Assembly (NCBI GenBank): GCA_002401565.1
Contig: NVTL01000020.1
Span: 1-8,483 of the forward strand
Source of the DNA: Rhodospirillaceae bacterium
Lineage (GTDB): Bacteria; Pseudomonadota; Alphaproteobacteria; Rhodospirillales; Magnetovibrionaceae
DNA length: 8,483 nucleotides
Direction: 5' to 3'
The translations under genes and the position numbers were made by a program. The notes beneath the pieces are model-generated. The model made no database searches. It was not told the origin of the DNA and saw nothing but the letters and a program-made list of their open reading frames with translations. This document shows, piece after piece, positions 1 to 5,765 of this stretch (position 1 is the first letter of the stretch; every line of letters begins with the position of its first letter).

Positions 1-591
1 AAAATAATAATACCCCCCCGCCATTACCAAGAAGAACAAAGCCATGCCAATAGCCGCATAGGGATCTGCAGTAAAGACAATGACCGCAATCCCCAATATC
101 ACAACAAGTTCGGTGAACATTTGCAGAGTTGCCAACACAAAACCGTTAAAGAAGGCTGAAACCTCATCGTTAATATTGCGAATCAATTCAGATGAATTGC
201 GTTGCATAACGTCAAGAAGCGACATGTTGTGATATTTTTTTAACAAACGAATAGCCAGATCAGCCTCGCTACGGCCAACAAAAAATACCTGCCACCGCAA
301 TAGCGCCAAAACCATAAGGTTCTTCGTAACAAACAAAATGACAACCGCCAGCCCCAGAACGGAGATGAAGGATTCCTGTGTCTCTACGTTGAACATCTCA
401 GCCACCTTGCCCAAGGCCTCGTATTTTTGAATGGCATTAGGGTCTGTTAGCGCCAGGACAAAGGGCATCACCATACCAACGCCCAGTGCTTCGGCCAATG
501 ATACAAACAGGCTTAAAAATGCTGAAATTAAGAGTAATAGCCGCGTCCTTGATTCAAGGAGGCCAAATACTTTTTTATATAAAGAAACCAA
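1..591 (-). CDS. ABC exporter, N-terminal transmembrane domain (MsbA/PglK type), 3' part outside window
   Basis: Partial gene; 197 codons are visible and the frame is still open at base 1. The product begins with a short basic stretch (K6, K7, R15, R17), then hydrophobic segments at about residues 18-46, 76-98, 151-174 and 178 onward. The segment at about 132-144 (NSSELIRNINDEV) matches the intracellular-loop signature of type IV ABC exporters that move lipid-linked sugars or lipids. The ATPase domain would lie beyond the left edge. The start is chosen because TTG at 591 is the only ATG/GTG/TTG codon between the in-frame TGA nine codons before it and the conserved first helix; the ribosome binding site is weak (AGG about 11 bases upstream). 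It is separated from the upstream gene by 285 bases, so it may have its own promoter. Expected role: ATP-driven flipping or export of a glycolipid or glycan precursor made by the neighbouring genes. Family call is firm; substrate is inference. Confidence 0.82.
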   Translation of the reverse strand, partial: MVSLYKKVFGLLESRTRLLLLISAFLSLFVSLAEALGVGMVMPFVLALTDPNAIQKYEALGKVAEMFNVETQESFISVLGLAVVILFVTKNLMVLALLRWQVFFVGRSEADLAIRLLKKYHNMSLLDVMQRNSSELIRNINDEVSAFFNGFVLATLQMFTELVVILGIAVIVFTADPYAAIGMALFFLVMAGGYYYF

Positions 592-686
592 AATTAAAAT
601 TACCTGAAAAATTCAATCCAAATAGTCAGACACGCTACCGCACTCTAGGTGAAAACATTCGACCTTAAGGTATTTAGTTTGTCTCT

Positions 687-699
687 TCGAACGATTCGA
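687..699. repeat. short inverted repeat TCGAA-N3-TTCGA
   Basis: A perfect 5-base dyad with a 3-base spacer in the gap upstream of the ABC exporter gene. It is short enough to arise by chance. It could be a regulator half-site pair, but nothing else in the sequence supports that. Confidence 0.3.
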
Positions 700-818
700 T
701 TAAAGGTTCAAAAACATTCACTTACGTCGAATCAGCCGGAACAATACACGTTCGCAATCATAGGTGCGGCAAGCTGTGTTCACCCTTGATACTTCAATTT
801 CACGGAAATATCTACATA

Positions 819-837
819 ATGTTCAAGCTGTGAACAT
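819..837. repeat. perfect 7-base inverted repeat in intergenic region
   Basis: ATGTTCA and TGAACAT flank a 5-base loop (AGCTG). On the minus-strand transcript this could form a small hairpin about 40 bases after the stop codon of the SGNH-like gene. No U-run follows, so it is a poor intrinsic terminator. As DNA it could be a dyad operator for the downstream exporter gene. A further TGTTCAC at 777-783 is complementary to GTGAACA at 830-836, so an alternative, larger pairing is possible. Confidence 0.45.
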
Positions 838-876
838 AGCTCACAATCAGGAAAACAACCACTCTCATACGCAGGA

Positions 877-1983
877 CTACAATGTATTGATGATATTAGA
901 GAGCATTTTGGATCTTTTAAGATTTCCTTGTTCTGTATAATGCCATTTATTTGAAACATCAATTTCACTCTCGAAGGATATGTCCTTCGCCATATCGGCG
1001 ACAACAACACCCTTTTCAAGACCAAACTCTCTAATTTCTTGGTTTATATTATCTATTCCCCACGCATAAGCTTCGCGTGCTGAGCCTTCTTTTTCTTCGT
1101 GATGGAAGTAAGATGTTACGAGAACAAGACGTGCTCCCATGGCCTCACACGTCGCATGAAATAGCTCTAAACAAGTACGATAAGGGAGAGACGTGTATAT
1201 TTCACGCATTTTAAGAATAGACTCATCCGCATAAAAATCTGGTGTGATATCTACAGCGAATTGCCCCCATTGCCCGCCTGCCCCACCCAAAAAGCGTTCT
1301 AGAAAACTATTTAAAAAAACGGATTTTGATTTTTTCTGTCCACCCCAAGCTTTATACATATGAGTGTGCCCAGCATCGACAACGCCGTTTTTGTGGTGAA
1401 CAAAGCTTAGAACATCATTTGGCCCACTGCATACAACAACAACGCTTGGCCTATAGCCTCGCATTAAATCAAAGACAAGCCGATTGAAAGCATGAAGGAT
1501 CGTATAGTGTGATGTTGCAGCATTTAGCACCATCTTTTTTGTCAATTGTTCCGCCAAAAGTGCCGCTAAGCTATTTTTTTGAGGAAGATGATCTTCAAAA
1601 AGTGTGCAATCTCCGGCCAAATATACAGCATTCTCTTTATGGTCTTGAGGACAACTGACAGCCCCCCTAAAATGATCTGTAATATCCTCAAAATTATTGG
1701 ATGGTAAAAAATGTACAAAGGGATGAGGAACCATTCTTTGAGGGTGATGCCTTATATCTAACTTCATCTTCTGCGACATGACTTGGTTTCTTCGTCTTGC
1801 AAAAAACTCTAAGGCTAAAGCGCAGATAGCCCCCCAAAACACGATTTCAGCGACGATAATTAGAGCCAGAGGTAGAGCTTGCAGTGTGCCCCAAAAGTTT
1901 AATGTTGCCCACAAACTGAACACAAAAAGTATACTTATAACAAGTATCACAAACAAAATTTTTAAGGCAAAGTTGACTTTCAT
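877..1983 (-). CDS. membrane-anchored SGNH/GDSL-hydrolase-like protein with Cys at the nucleophile position
   Basis: A 368-residue protein. Two hydrophobic segments (about 8-29 and 36-60) are followed by a basic cluster (R63-R65), then an SGNH-like domain from about residue 87. Block I is A-G-D-C-T-L-F (G124, D125, C126), where the family usually has GDS or GGS, so Cys replaces the nucleophilic Ser. Block II reads N-A-A-T-S-H (from N154), lacking the usual oxyanion glycine. Block III is intact (GPND, N189), as is a block V-like D342...H348-Y-T-E-Q-G-N. Family members are esterases, O-acetyl esterases or acyltransferases on carbohydrates. By the positive-inside rule the R63-R65 cluster places the catalytic domain in the cytoplasm (inference). 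An AGGTG about 9 bases before the ATG may be the ribosome binding site. It lies 115 bases after the radical SAM gene, probably in the same operon. Possible roles are a thiol-dependent acyltransferase, a hydrolase, or a non-catalytic binding protein. Confidence 0.75.
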   Translation of the reverse strand: MKVNFALKILFVILVISILFVFSLWATLNFWGTLQALPLALIIVAEIVFWGAICALALEFFARRRNQVMSQKMKLDIRHHPQRMVPHPFVHFLPSNNFEDITDHFRGAVSCPQDHKENAVYLAGDCTLFEDHLPQKNSLAALLAEQLTKKMVLNAATSHYTILHAFNRLVFDLMRGYRPSVVVVCSGPNDVLSFVHHKNGVVDAGHTHMYKAWGGQKKSKSVFLNSFLERFLGGAGGQWGQFAVDITPDFYADESILKMREIYTSLPYRTCLELFHATCEAMGARLVLVTSYFHHEEKEGSAREAYAWGIDNINQEIREFGLEKGVVVADMAKDISFESEIDVSNKWHYTEQGNLKRSKMLSNIINTL

Positions 1984-2047
1984 TTTTCAACACCTAAATA
2001 CTTTAAAGTTACATTGCGTATCGCTTAGCAAGGGCAGAAAGTAATAT

Positions 2048-2084
2048 CTGAAAGGCGTTTTAACGGAACGCCAACCCCTTTCAG
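2048..2084 (-). other. interrupted hairpin between radical SAM and SGNH-like genes
   Basis: In the 115-base gap (1984-2098), CTGAAA (2048-2053) pairs with TTTCAG (2079-2084), and GGCGTT (2054-2059) pairs with AACGCC (2067-2072) around a 7-base loop; six unpaired bases (2073-2078) make a one-sided bulge. The stem totals 12 base pairs. It starts 14 bases after the radical SAM stop codon. On the minus strand no U-run follows, so classical intrinsic termination is unlikely. It could stabilise the upstream mRNA, cause partial termination, or tune expression of the SGNH-like gene. Confidence 0.5.
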
Positions 2085-2098
2085 CCTCCACATATAAC

Positions 2099-3244
2099 TC
2101 AAGCTTCATCTTTTTTACGACTTTTACGTTTCCGCCGTGGTTTTGGTGATTTAATGGTGACTTCTTCATTTTCAACAATGCGTCCAACAAAGGCGTATTT
2201 TTGAACTTTTGTCACTCGTTCACCCAGAATTTCAGCCGTCTCTGTTTTCAATCCATATGAGCACTGGCGACAGGCCGGCAAGTCTTTCAAATAGGTATGT
2301 TTGCGAAATCCTTCACGGACCTTGCGTTGTCCTTCACCATGCCAAATGTCTTTGAGCGATTGCTCATTGGCATCTCCAAGAATCATTTTTCCAGCATAAT
2401 CTGTGTTACATTGATGGATTTTACCGTCATGAGCAATCGTCATGCGTTCCCAAGCCTTAGGACAAACGAAATAAGGGTTAAAGGCATCTTCTTCGAGATC
2501 CTTAAACTCACGGATATTGTCGGCAATGATATTGGTCCGATCGACAATGTCTTCCCAATGACCAACATATTCATCAACGATATCTTCCACCGCAGACATG
2601 ATGGATTGCACCCGAATAAGAGGCTTTTTCAAGCCCTTTGAATCCCGATATTTCTTTAAATAAGCAACCTTTTGTTTGGTTTCTTCAAAATCGGCAGGGG
2701 CACGAATTTCATTATAAATTTCATTCACACCATCCGCAGAAACACTAATCCAATCAAGATCGGCATCCACCAATTGCTCGGCTGTTTTGTTATCCAAAAG
2801 CTCGGCGTTGCTGAGAAAGGCGACTTCCTTAATGCCTTTTTCCTTGGCATACTTAACCATATCAACGGCACGGGGGTTTAATAACGGCTCACCCCGCCAG
2901 CTTAATTTGATCGAATAGACTTTTTGTTCCACACATTGATCAATGATTTTAGTGTACAGATCCCAATCCATCAAACCTTTGAGGTTATGTGGCATATGTG
3001 TGGTGTAACACATTGGGCACCGCATCTGACAAGCGCTGGCGATTTCGACATCAACGTGGGTCGGAAAGCCGGGCACGATCATCATGCGCGGAAAAATACG
3101 AAATTTCACACGATCAACGACATGAGCCCACAAATTGCCCTGTTTTAGGAAATAGGCAAACTCCGCCATGGTCCCACCAACTGTAAAATAGTCGGGCTCG
3201 AAGGTTGTAATATTCTTCCAAAAAGAAGACCATTTACCAGACAT
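2099..3244 (-). CDS. radical SAM/SPASM enzyme with basic C-terminal tail
   Basis: A 381-residue product from the preferred start. The radical SAM cluster motif C-X3-C-X2-C is at C72, C76 and C79 (ACQMRCPMCY) and binds the [4Fe-4S] cluster that cleaves S-adenosylmethionine. A W-R-G-E-P stretch near 117-120 replaces the common GGEP. The C-terminal SPASM-type region carries C261, C279, C325 and C328 with the phrase DGKIHQCNTD and a DIWHG segment, expected to bind auxiliary Fe-S cluster(s). The last 15 or so residues are Lys/Arg rich (PRRKRKSRKK), unusual for the family. Start choice: GGAG at 3252-3255 is 7 bases from the ATG at 3244 but only 1 base from an in-frame ATG at 3250. It follows the carrier protein gene by 32 bases, so it is likely cotranscribed. 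Relatives modify peptides or sugars; the substrate here is unknown. Cytoplasmic enzyme. Confidence 0.9.
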   Translation of the reverse strand: MSGKWSSFWKNITTFEPDYFTVGGTMAEFAYFLKQGNLWAHVVDRVKFRIFPRMMIVPGFPTHVDVEIASACQMRCPMCYTTHMPHNLKGLMDWDLYTKIIDQCVEQKVYSIKLSWRGEPLLNPRAVDMVKYAKEKGIKEVAFLSNAELLDNKTAEQLVDADLDWISVSADGVNEIYNEIRAPADFEETKQKVAYLKKYRDSKGLKKPLIRVQSIMSAVEDIVDEYVGHWEDIVDRTNIIADNIREFKDLEEDAFNPYFVCPKAWERMTIAHDGKIHQCNTDYAGKMILGDANEQSLKDIWHGEGQRKVREGFRKHTYLKDLPACRQCSYGLKTETAEILGERVTKVQKYAFVGRIVENEEVTIKSPKPRRKRKSRKKDEA

Positions 3245-3251
3245 TTGCATA

Positions 3252-3255
3252 CTCC
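3252..3255 (-). promoter_or_regulatory. ribosome binding site deciding the radical SAM start
   Basis: GGAG on the minus strand. The 7-base spacing fits the ATG at 3244, whereas the upstream in-frame ATG at 3250 would be only 1 base away. This moves the start two codons inward from the longest reading. Confidence 0.65.
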
Positions 3256-3276
3256 ACTTTAGAAAATTTAATCACG

Positions 3277-3516
3277 TCAGTTTCCTTCAAAAGCATCAAC
3301 AATGCTTTTAATGTTTGAATATTTTTCAATATTTTTATCATCGATTTCAATGGAATAAACTTCTGATAAGTATATCATAATTTCGATTTGAGCGAAGCTA
3401 TCCCAACCGGGCTGGGTCATAATCCCGGACTCAGAAGATAACTTGGATGGATCACAGTTAAGCACCGTTGCAACCATGTCAATGGCGCCTGTTTGCGAAG
3501 ATTCATATCGTTTCAT
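3277..3516 (-). CDS. acyl/aminoacyl carrier protein
   Basis: A 79-residue acidic protein with the size and helical pattern of a stand-alone carrier protein. S40 in G-W-D-S-F lies at the start of helix 2 and is the expected 4'-phosphopantetheine attachment site, followed by hydrophobic I44, I46, I48 and the acidic segment S-I-E-I-D-D typical of carrier proteins. Its ATG overlaps the TGA of the adenylating enzyme gene in ATGA (3513-3516), so translation is probably coupled and the two products are made in matched amounts. Expected role: accept an aminoacyl group from the upstream adenylating enzyme as a thioester, as DltC does with DltA, and present it to an acyltransferase. It needs a phosphopantetheinyl transferase, which is not in the window. 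The sequence looks more like general acyl carrier proteins than like DltC, so a non-alanyl cargo cannot be excluded. Confidence 0.92.
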   Translation of the reverse strand: MKRYESSQTGAIDMVATVLNCDPSKLSSESGIMTQPGWDSFAQIEIMIYLSEVYSIEIDDKNIEKYSNIKSIVDAFEGN

Positions 3517-5000
3517 ACTTCAACATCTTTTTCTTTAGCACGTTTTGAAAGTGCACCATGATCAATTTTATCACTGCTATTTCGGGGCAACATGTCTAAC
3601 CAAATAATTTTGCATGGAATAGCGTAAGAGGACAGAAATTCACGCAAATTTAAACGCAACTTATCAACATCTAATGACGCATCACCTTCAACATAGCTTA
3701 TTAATTTTTGTTCTACGTATACCGTCGCTGAAGCCGTCGCACCACATTGTCGAAGCGCCACATCAATTTCCCCCAACTCTAAGCGATTGCCCTGAATTTT
3801 GACTTGCCGATCCGTTCTTTGCACAAAATAATATTTGCCGTTTTCTTTTCGGGCCCAGTCTCCGGTGGAAAATGACGGCCCAGACTCATCAAAGCGATCT
3901 TGTGTTCGTTCTGGGTCTTTCCAATATCCCTTCGCCACTTGCGGACCAGCAAGGATAATTTCCCCTTCATTGCCAGAAATTCCGTCCTGATGCAATTCAA
4001 TGGTCATTCCCGGTATGACCTCACCAAATGACACACTCCCCTCTTTGCAAAACTCTTGATAGTTCGTCGCGGAAAGGCTCTGTGCAGTACAAGAAACCGT
4101 TGCTTCGGTGGGCCCATAGGCGTTGATGACACTCACCTTGGGCAATGCCCCAAATAACTTTTCAAGGTGGGCCTTTAACAAAGGCTCACCACAAAAAAAC
4201 AACTGCCGTAATCCCGAAAGATGTTTGGTGGTAAGCTGACCTGCTCGATGCATAAAGTCAATCATACTAGGCACCGAAATCCATGTCGTGATGTTTAGGT
4301 CGCGAATAACTTCTGCGGGGAACATGCGATCTTTTGCACCAATAATCGGCACCAAGCATGCTCCACTGCATAAAGCGCCGTAAATATCAAGGACGCTGAG
4401 ATCAAACCCGATATTGGGATGTTGAGAAACTCTTTCCTCTGGTCCCAGCTTTAAATATTTTACGGCCCAATTTATATAGTGGGCTAAGGACATGCGACGA
4501 ATTTCTACGCCTTTGGGAACGCCAGTAGAACCAGATGTGAAAATAACGTAAGCCAATTCATGAGCGTCTTGTGGCTCGTTTAGTTCCGTTGTGTTGATAT
4601 CTTCAACAACAATCGTTTTGTGGCCTCCATCATCGATAAGGGCGGACGTTGTTTTTGAAACAATCACAATATCAGGCTGAAAACTGTCTAAAACCAAACG
4701 ATGCCTTGATTGTGGGGCGGTTGTATTTAAAGGAGCATAATATCCGCCAGCGTACAATGTTGCGAATATGGCGGCGTAAGCGTCAACGCCTTGATCCAAA
4801 GCAATCAAAACACGTGGTGCTTTCCCCAAACTTACAATTTCATGAGCAAGACGCCTGACTTTTTGCGCAAAGTCTTGATATGAAATAGTCTCTTGGCGCG
4901 TCAATATAGCATCGTGGTTCGGCCATTTTTCAGCACATCGTAAGAAACACGCTAAAACATCCTGTTTTGAATTCAGGTTTTTCAAATTATGCTCACTCAT
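3513..5000 (-). CDS. amino-acid adenylating enzyme (DltA-like carrier-protein ligase)
   Basis: A 495-residue stand-alone adenylation enzyme of the ANL superfamily, the size of DltA. Core motifs in order: A3 TSGSTGVPKG (155-164), A4 F-D-L-S-V-L-D (199-205), A5 N-A-Y-G-P-T-E (293-299), A7 S-T-G-D (378-381), A8 R-T-D-R-Q-V-K-I-Q-G (395-404), and A10 with K478 in S-D-K-I-D. D200 corresponds to the Asp that binds the substrate alpha-amino group in amino-acid-activating domains, so the substrate is probably an amino acid rather than a fatty acid. F-C-G-E around C270 matches the motif seen in D-alanine ligase DltA, where that Cys contributes to choice of the D-enantiomer. Reaction: amino acid plus ATP to aminoacyl-AMP, then transfer to the phosphopantetheine of the adjacent carrier protein. 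It overlaps both neighbours by 4 bases. Substrate (D-Ala, Gly or another small amino acid) is inference. Confidence 0.9.
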   Translation of the reverse strand: MSEHNLKNLNSKQDVLACFLRCAEKWPNHDAILTRQETISYQDFAQKVRRLAHEIVSLGKAPRVLIALDQGVDAYAAIFATLYAGGYYAPLNTTAPQSRHRLVLDSFQPDIVIVSKTTSALIDDGGHKTIVVEDINTTELNEPQDAHELAYVIFTSGSTGVPKGVEIRRMSLAHYINWAVKYLKLGPEERVSQHPNIGFDLSVLDIYGALCSGACLVPIIGAKDRMFPAEVIRDLNITTWISVPSMIDFMHRAGQLTTKHLSGLRQLFFCGEPLLKAHLEKLFGALPKVSVINAYGPTEATVSCTAQSLSATNYQEFCKEGSVSFGEVIPGMTIELHQDGISGNEGEIILAGPQVAKGYWKDPERTQDRFDESGPSFSTGDWARKENGKYYFVQRTDRQVKIQGNRLELGEIDVALRQCGATASATVYVEQKLISYVEGDASLDVDKLRLNLREFLSSYAIPCKIIWLDMLPRNSSDKIDHGALSKRAKEKDVEV

Positions 5001-5752
5001 GTCAGAATATCAACCAGCGCATTTGGGTCTTCTATAAGCCGGGGTAAAACTTCATCATGCACGGCCGTCAGCGGAAAAGCATGGGACTGGCCATAGGGAG
5101 CTTTGGCTGTAAATAACGTTGGGGATTTTTCCATCCACTGAAAAATTCTGTTAAAAGCGTTGTTCGTTTCCACCCCTTCTTTTTGGGCAAAATAATTAAG
5201 CTCAACTTCCGTTTCTTCACCAGAAGCTTTTTTAACAGTCCGATTCAGAACAATCCATTCCCGATATGGCACATTGGCTAAGGCTTCTAGGTGATGCAAA
5301 TAGGTTGCCCCTTCGTTGGGTTCACAGCCCAACAAGACAAGCTTAAAGTTTGCTTCGTAAAGCTTTTCAAAATCGCTTCCAGATCCCATAGAACTCATCG
5401 GCTGTGTTGCCAACAGGATGTCAGCCTTAGGCCCCAATCCTGCATGACTGTGAATCGGAGACGCACTGCGAACAGCCCCTGAACATTTTCGCATATATTC
5501 ACTAAAGGCTCCGACCCGCGTGCTTGGAGTATTTGCCGGATCATAACCCCCCGTCACGCCAAAACAATACGTGGGCACCACAATGGTACCGCGCTCTCCC
5601 AAAACATTTTGCAATGCACAAAGAACCGTATCACCACCGCCACGGATCAACCCGAACGAAGCTAATTTCGAATGAATAACCACGTCATCACCAGCCCTTA
5701 AACCCAGAGCCTTAAAATGATCAATCAAGTCTTGTTGTGTTGTAATCTTCAT
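4997..5752 (-). CDS. AAC(3)-family N-acyltransferase, probably glycan-modifying
   Basis: A 251-residue protein close to the usual AAC(3)/antibiotic N-acetyltransferase length. Family hallmarks: G-D-D-V-V-I-H-S-K-L (21-30), V-V-P-T (58-61) followed by Y-D-P-A-N-T-P-S (70-77), R-S-A-S-P-I-H-S-H-A-G-L-G (95-107), F-E-K-L-Y (128-132), and Y-L-H-H-L-E with V-P-Y-R (151-164). Characterised members move an acetyl group from acetyl-CoA to an amine. Here the gene lies in a glycan operon, 13 bases after a radical SAM gene, and its TGA overlaps the ATG of the adenylating enzyme (ATGA, 4997-5000). That makes a role on an amino sugar more likely than drug resistance. Coupling to an adenylation and carrier pair raises the possibility that it uses an aminoacyl-carrier donor (inference). 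The ribosome binding site is weak, which fits coupling with the upstream gene. Cytoplasmic; no signal peptide. Confidence 0.88.
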   Translation of the reverse strand: MKITTQQDLIDHFKALGLRAGDDVVIHSKLASFGLIRGGGDTVLCALQNVLGERGTIVVPTYCFGVTGGYDPANTPSTRVGAFSEYMRKCSGAVRSASPIHSHAGLGPKADILLATQPMSSMGSGSDFEKLYEANFKLVLLGCEPNEGATYLHHLEALANVPYREWIVLNRTVKKASGEETEVELNYFAQKEGVETNNAFNRIFQWMEKSPTLFTAKAPYGQSHAFPLTAVHDEVLPRLIEDPNALVDILT

Positions 5753-5765
5753 AGAGCGGGAAAAC

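Larger units (their letters stand above)
592..876. other. 285-base intergenic region
   Basis: This is the only long gap in the window and lies between the SGNH-like gene and the ABC exporter gene. It holds two inverted repeats (687-699 with 5-base arms, 819-837 with 7-base arms) and two direct copies of CAAGCTGTG (770-778 and 824-832). No convincing conserved gene or RNA gene is visible. Two short minus-strand frames exist (see findings and rejected items). It is the most likely place for a promoter or control site for the ABC exporter gene, but I cannot point to a confident -35/-10 pair. Confidence 0.6.

Noticed and set aside
14..20. Run of seven G on the coding strand of the exporter as a phase-variation tract
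   Set aside because: The tract is short and encodes an uninterrupted frame here; seven bases alone is weak evidence for slippage.
593..621. Promoter-like TTGGAT - 17 bases - TTTAAT on the minus strand
   Set aside because: Transcription would begin around base 586, inside the exporter coding sequence and after its only plausible start codon.
812..868. 18-residue hydrophobic minus-strand frame (MRVVVFLIV...) as a leader peptide
   Set aside because: Very short, with no ribosome binding site and no attenuator-like structure linked to it.
780..1025. 81-residue minus-strand reading frame as a full gene
   Set aside because: Its first part lies in another frame over the conserved C-terminus of the SGNH-like gene and resembles no family I know. 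Only the shorter version from 959 is kept, as a low-confidence finding.
2048..2084. Intrinsic terminator call for the bulged hairpin
   Set aside because: No U-run follows the stem on the minus-strand transcript.
2099..3250. Longer radical SAM start at the ATG at 3250
   Set aside because: The GGAG site is only 1 base from this ATG but ideally spaced from the ATG at 3244.
4997..5752. Aminoglycoside resistance gene
   Set aside because: The AAC(3) fold is shared with sugar-modifying acyltransferases, and the operon context is glycan biosynthesis with no mobile element or other resistance gene.
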